The notes beneath the pieces were generated by a model, which was not told where the DNA came from, did no database searches, and saw nothing but the letters and a program-made list of their open reading frames with translations. 15,765 nt of DNA from DAISJD01 sp036821645. Its GTDB lineage: Bacteria > Pseudomonadota > Alphaproteobacteria > ATCC43930 > CGMCC-115725. This document shows, one piece after another, positions 13,076 to 15,765 of the stretch. Position numbers and translations under genes: made by a program. The stretch spans positions 1 through 15,765 of the forward strand of contig DAISJD010000073.1 of NCBI GenBank assembly GCA_036821645.1, read 5' to 3'. Position 1 is the first letter of the stretch; each line of letters starts with the position of its first letter.

Positions 13076-15346
13076 TTAAGAATAAACTAAAATGTCATGT
13101 GTTGCCGTTTTAGGCCGTTCAGCTTTTGAGCGCCAGGGCGGCAGCCAAAGCGTTACTTTTGTTCCTTGTCCAGGTGCGCTCTCTATATCCATTCGTCCTC
13201 CATGAAGCCTGACTTGTGCTTCTGTAATCGCAAGACCCAACCCTGTTCCATCAAATCGGCGGACAAGATGGTTTTCAACCTGACGGAATGGTTCGCGTAC
13301 AATACCAAGATCCTCTGTTTTAATCCCTATCCCGGTATCCTGAATTGTGATGCGAATCCACCCAGGAAACTCCTCTGCATCCATCGGCTCAATTTGCGCC
13401 GTCGCCTCAATCAATCCCCCTTGAGGTGTAAATTTGACGGCATTTGACAGAAGGTTTAAAACCATCTGGCGGGTCTTCAGGGGGTCCAACAAGACACCAT
13501 CGACCCCTTCCCTAATTTTTACTGCTAAATGCAGCCCAAGTTCCGTTGCTCGGGGGCGCACGATGGTCATTTGACTCTCGATCAAGGCACCAAGGTCAGT
13601 GATCTGCTCCCGCAATTCTTCACGACCAGCTTCTATTTTTGACAAGTCGAGAACATCGTTGATGATCTCTAAAAGATGCATACCGCTCTCACGAATATCC
13701 TTGATGTAATCGCGCTGTTTTGAATTCAACGTTCCACAAAACTCCAACTCAAGCAATTCTGCAAACCCAATAACTGCATTTAAAGGCGTCCGCAGTTCGT
13801 GGCTCATATTCGCTAAAAACTGGCTCTTAGCCCGACTTGCTTCTTCGGCACGATCACGAGCATTGACCAGATCACGCGCAAGCCTAGACAAATCATCTGC
13901 CTGATGTTCCAACTGCCGCTTCGATCGCTCCAACTCGGTGATCGTATGGTGCAGTTCATCCTCTTTAAGGCCTAGATTGATTTGTTGCTGCTTCAAACCG
14001 GTAATTTCAGTGAGAATGCCAACATATCCCCCGTCCGACATACGCTGTTGCGAAACCTGAATCCAACGGCCATTGGCAAGTTTTCTCTCCAAAATACCAA
14101 CATAATTTGGCTTCGTCTCAGCCTGTTCGCGGAGCCATCGATCAAGATCTTGGGGGATTTCACCAAAATCACCGGCAAGAGCCGAAACCCTCAGAATATC
14201 AGCCTGGAGAACGCCTGGACGTATCATCGATGCAGCACCGGCATAAACCTCTTTATACCGTTCATTGCACATCAAAAAGCGTCCCGCCTTATCAAACAAT
14301 ACAAATCCTTCATTTAAATGATGCAACGCATCCACTATAATAAGCTGATCTTTTTTTTGTTTTTTTATTAAAAAAACAATTGATACATTAAAAACCAATA
14401 CTATAAGAACAGAAACGAGATAAATATAAAATGCAATTAAAGAAAAATCATTCCATGACTTTAAAATAATATCTATATTTTTTTCCGAAAGAATGTATAA
14501 ATTTCTTAATTTTATTTTTTTAACAGATTGTATTTTATCGTTTTTTCCGAAAAAATTAATATTTTTGTCAATATAGTTTCTATATTCTTGCAAATTATTA
14601 TTTTTCATAAACTCTATTATTTTGCTATATTCGTTCAAGTCAAGCATCTTAATTACACTTGGCTCTCTCACCAAAAGAGTACCATCCTGATCAAATAAGA
14701 ACATATTGATTCCTGAACCGGAAATTAACTTACTAAATAAATCATTAAATGAAGATGTATCAACCTCAGCAACAATAAAACCAGAGAACACACCTTTACC
14801 AAAATTTATAGCACGACTAATATCGATAACTTTTTCTTTCTTTAAATCGTTTTTAGGCGGAACAGTAACCAAAATAGAATCATTCACACCATTAAGTAAA
14901 TGTTCATTCAATATATAATTCATATTCTGTCTTTTCGTAATATCTATTGCTCCAAAAGAGGATAGCACTTGGTTTCCATTATTATCTAAAATAATAATTT
15001 CTTTAATATAGAAATTTTGCTCTGCAAAAGCTTTCAAAAGATCTATCGCTTGTTTTTGATCATTTTTCATTCCATCCGGAAGATGATCTAAAGCGTCAGC
15101 TGATGCCAAAAGGGTGGCATCAATAGATAAAGTAATCCTAGAAGCACCCGTTTCCGCAGCAACAGCAATTCTATCAAGAGCATCGCGCGATGAATCAATA
15201 ATAGAGTTTCTATTACTAAATAAGACCGTATATAAAGCAATAAAAAAAAGTATAAGTGATAAAACACTAAAGCCAATCAGAATTTTTTCTAGATTCGCCC
15301 CACGAAATGACAAAAAGTGCATTTTACGAGATGACATGGGTAGCAT
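13076..15346 (-). CDS. Membrane sensor histidine kinase (periplasmic dCache-like, PAS, HisKA, HATPase_c)
   Basis: The product is a 756-residue two-component sensor. The ATG at 15346 has GGGAA seven bases upstream. Membrane segments are at about residues 21-43 and 301-327. Between them lies a periplasmic region of about 255 residues with dCache-type pieces (IKEIIILDNNGNQVLSS at 114-130; FLFDQDGTLLVREP at 216-229), so it probably senses a small ligand. A PAS domain follows (about 335-450), then a coiled coil (455-507). HisKA carries the phospho-acceptor His516 in SHELRTPLNAVIGFAE. The ATPase domain has the N box NLLSN (631-635), DTGIGI (670-675) and GTGLGL (700-705), all intact. There is no receiver domain and no response regulator in the window. 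The first 332 residues are encoded by very AT-rich DNA (7 of 60 G/C at 14461-14520) and the rest by balanced DNA (33 of 60 at 13501-13560), suggesting domain fusion or transfer. Confidence 0.94.
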   Translation of the reverse strand: MLPMSSRKMHFLSFRGANLEKILIGFSVLSLILFFIALYTVLFSNRNSIIDSSRDALDRIAVAAETGASRITLSIDATLLASADALDHLPDGMKNDQKQAIDLLKAFAEQNFYIKEIIILDNNGNQVLSSFGAIDITKRQNMNYILNEHLLNGVNDSILVTVPPKNDLKKEKVIDISRAINFGKGVFSGFIVAEVDTSSFNDLFSKLISGSGINMFLFDQDGTLLVREPSVIKMLDLNEYSKIIEFMKNNNLQEYRNYIDKNINFFGKNDKIQSVKKIKLRNLYILSEKNIDIILKSWNDFSLIAFYIYLVSVLIVLVFNVSIVFLIKKQKKDQLIIVDALHHLNEGFVLFDKAGRFLMCNERYKEVYAGAASMIRPGVLQADILRVSALAGDFGEIPQDLDRWLREQAETKPNYVGILERKLANGRWIQVSQQRMSDGGYVGILTEITGLKQQQINLGLKEDELHHTITELERSKRQLEHQADDLSRLARDLVNARDRAEEASRAKSQFLANMSHELRTPLNAVIGFAELLELEFCGTLNSKQRDYIKDIRESGMHLLEIINDVLDLSKIEAGREELREQITDLGALIESQMTIVRPRATELGLHLAVKIREGVDGVLLDPLKTRQMVLNLLSNAVKFTPQGGLIEATAQIEPMDAEEFPGWIRITIQDTGIGIKTEDLGIVREPFRQVENHLVRRFDGTGLGLAITEAQVRLHGGRMDIESAPGQGTKVTLWLPPWRSKAERPKTATHDILVYS
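14351..14376. repeat. Cluster of homopolymers at the kinase domain junction
   Basis: T8 (14351-14358), G, T7 (14360-14366), then ATT and A7 (14370-14376). On the coding strand this encodes the end of the second membrane helix and the KKQKK stretch (residues 328-332). A one-base slip in either direction would reach a stop codon within about 15 codons. Confidence 0.9.
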
Positions 15347-15765
15347 TTTTAAATTCCCAGCCTATTTCCAAACGGCAACCGATCGTAGTTTTTCACAACC
15401 ACCTATTTCCACACTCCAACCAGCGCTGGTCACATACCGACATTTTACCGGCATTATTTTTTCTACGACACCTATCACGCAGATTGTAGAATGCCAAACC
15501 TCGATTTCGGTCAAACTTTGTGCCAAAACTTATTCACCATTCACAAACACCAGAATTTACTCAAAAACCATGGTAAAGATCATGGATGAAAATTACTTAA
15601 AAAATCACGAATTTGGCCAAACAAATACGAACAAGACCATTTTTAGAGTAAACCTAACAATAATAAAAATAAAAATCAACGAATTAAAAATATTAACAGA
15701 AAAAAATAATTTATTTTTAATAAGTAAAATTAAACAAAATACAAAAATTCATATCAAATTAAAAT
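15347..15765. other. AT-rich region upstream of the histidine kinase
   Basis: No coding region is supported. It holds a 10-bp direct repeat (15361-15370 and 15402-15411) and a 10-bp palindrome CCAGCGCTGG (15420-15429) in the part nearest the kinase. From about 15600 to the edge the plus strand is very A-rich with few G or C. A promoter for the kinase must lie here, but no convincing -35/-10 pair was recognised. Confidence 0.6.
15361..15411. repeat. Direct repeat CCTATTTCCA, two copies 41 bp apart
   Basis: Exact copies at 15361-15370 and 15402-15411, close to four helical turns apart and 15-65 bases before the kinase start codon. The spacing suits cooperative binding of a regulator on one DNA face, but two 10-bp matches in AT-rich DNA could be chance. 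Confidence 0.5.

Noticed and set aside
1..15765. CRISPR array, transposon or toxin-antitoxin locus
   Set aside because: No regularly spaced repeats, terminal inverted repeats, transposase-like protein or small paired genes of that type were seen.

Overview
The window looks like alphaproteobacterial chromosome. The best evidence is the left-hand gene order (isoaspartyl-methyltransferase-like gene, rhodanese, TolC-type exporter, then a PopZ/DUF2497 N-terminus with the QEPSMEEILASIRRII signature) and a zinc-free ribosomal protein L36 ending NPRFKARQG. A Rhodospirillales/Acetobacterales-type organism is plausible, but the genus cannot be read from this sequence. Most genes have balanced to moderately GC-rich composition. 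Several spacers, and one half of a sensor kinase gene, are extremely AT-rich.

Layout. (1) Positions 1-3060, minus strand, form a compact probable operon: divergent PIMT-like methyltransferase, single-domain rhodanese, TolC-family outer-membrane protein (its ATG overlaps the rhodanese TGA) and a DUF2497/PopZ-like gene cut by the window edge. (2) Positions 3282-3757, plus strand: tRNA-Cys followed by two nearly identical tRNA-Asn genes. (3) Positions 3758-6095, plus strand: a spacer with a pentanucleotide microsatellite, an SseA-type 3-mercaptopyruvate sulfurtransferase, an AT-rich spacer and a MarR-family regulator with a long C-terminal tail. (4) Positions 6138-11361, minus strand: the glycolate oxidase operon glcD-glcE-glcF, tightly packed, followed by a phytanoyl-CoA-dioxygenase-family Fe(II)/2-oxoglutarate oxygenase. 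(5) Positions 11603-11728: rpmJ with its own near-consensus promoter. (6) Positions 11878-12795: a class I SAM methyltransferase of unknown substrate, preceded by a promoter-like pair and a 12-bp palindrome. (7) Positions 13076-15346: a hybrid-composition membrane sensor histidine kinase (periplasmic dCache-like domain, PAS, HisKA, HATPase) in AT-rich flanks with no response regulator in view.

How the genes work together. GlcD/E/F form the membrane-associated glycolate (2-hydroxyacid) dehydrogenase. The PIMT-rhodanese-TolC-PopZ block is a conserved-looking envelope and cell-pole neighbourhood, and family knowledge predicts valS just beyond the left edge. The other genes look independently transcribed. 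I see no transposase, integrase, phage gene, CRISPR array or toxin-antitoxin pair.

No clearly new multi-gene system is visible. The strongest leads are the compositional break inside the sensor kinase, which coincides with its domain boundary and a cluster of homopolymers; the (GCATG)6 microsatellite upstream of sseA; and the PIMT-like protein with a replaced active-site segment.
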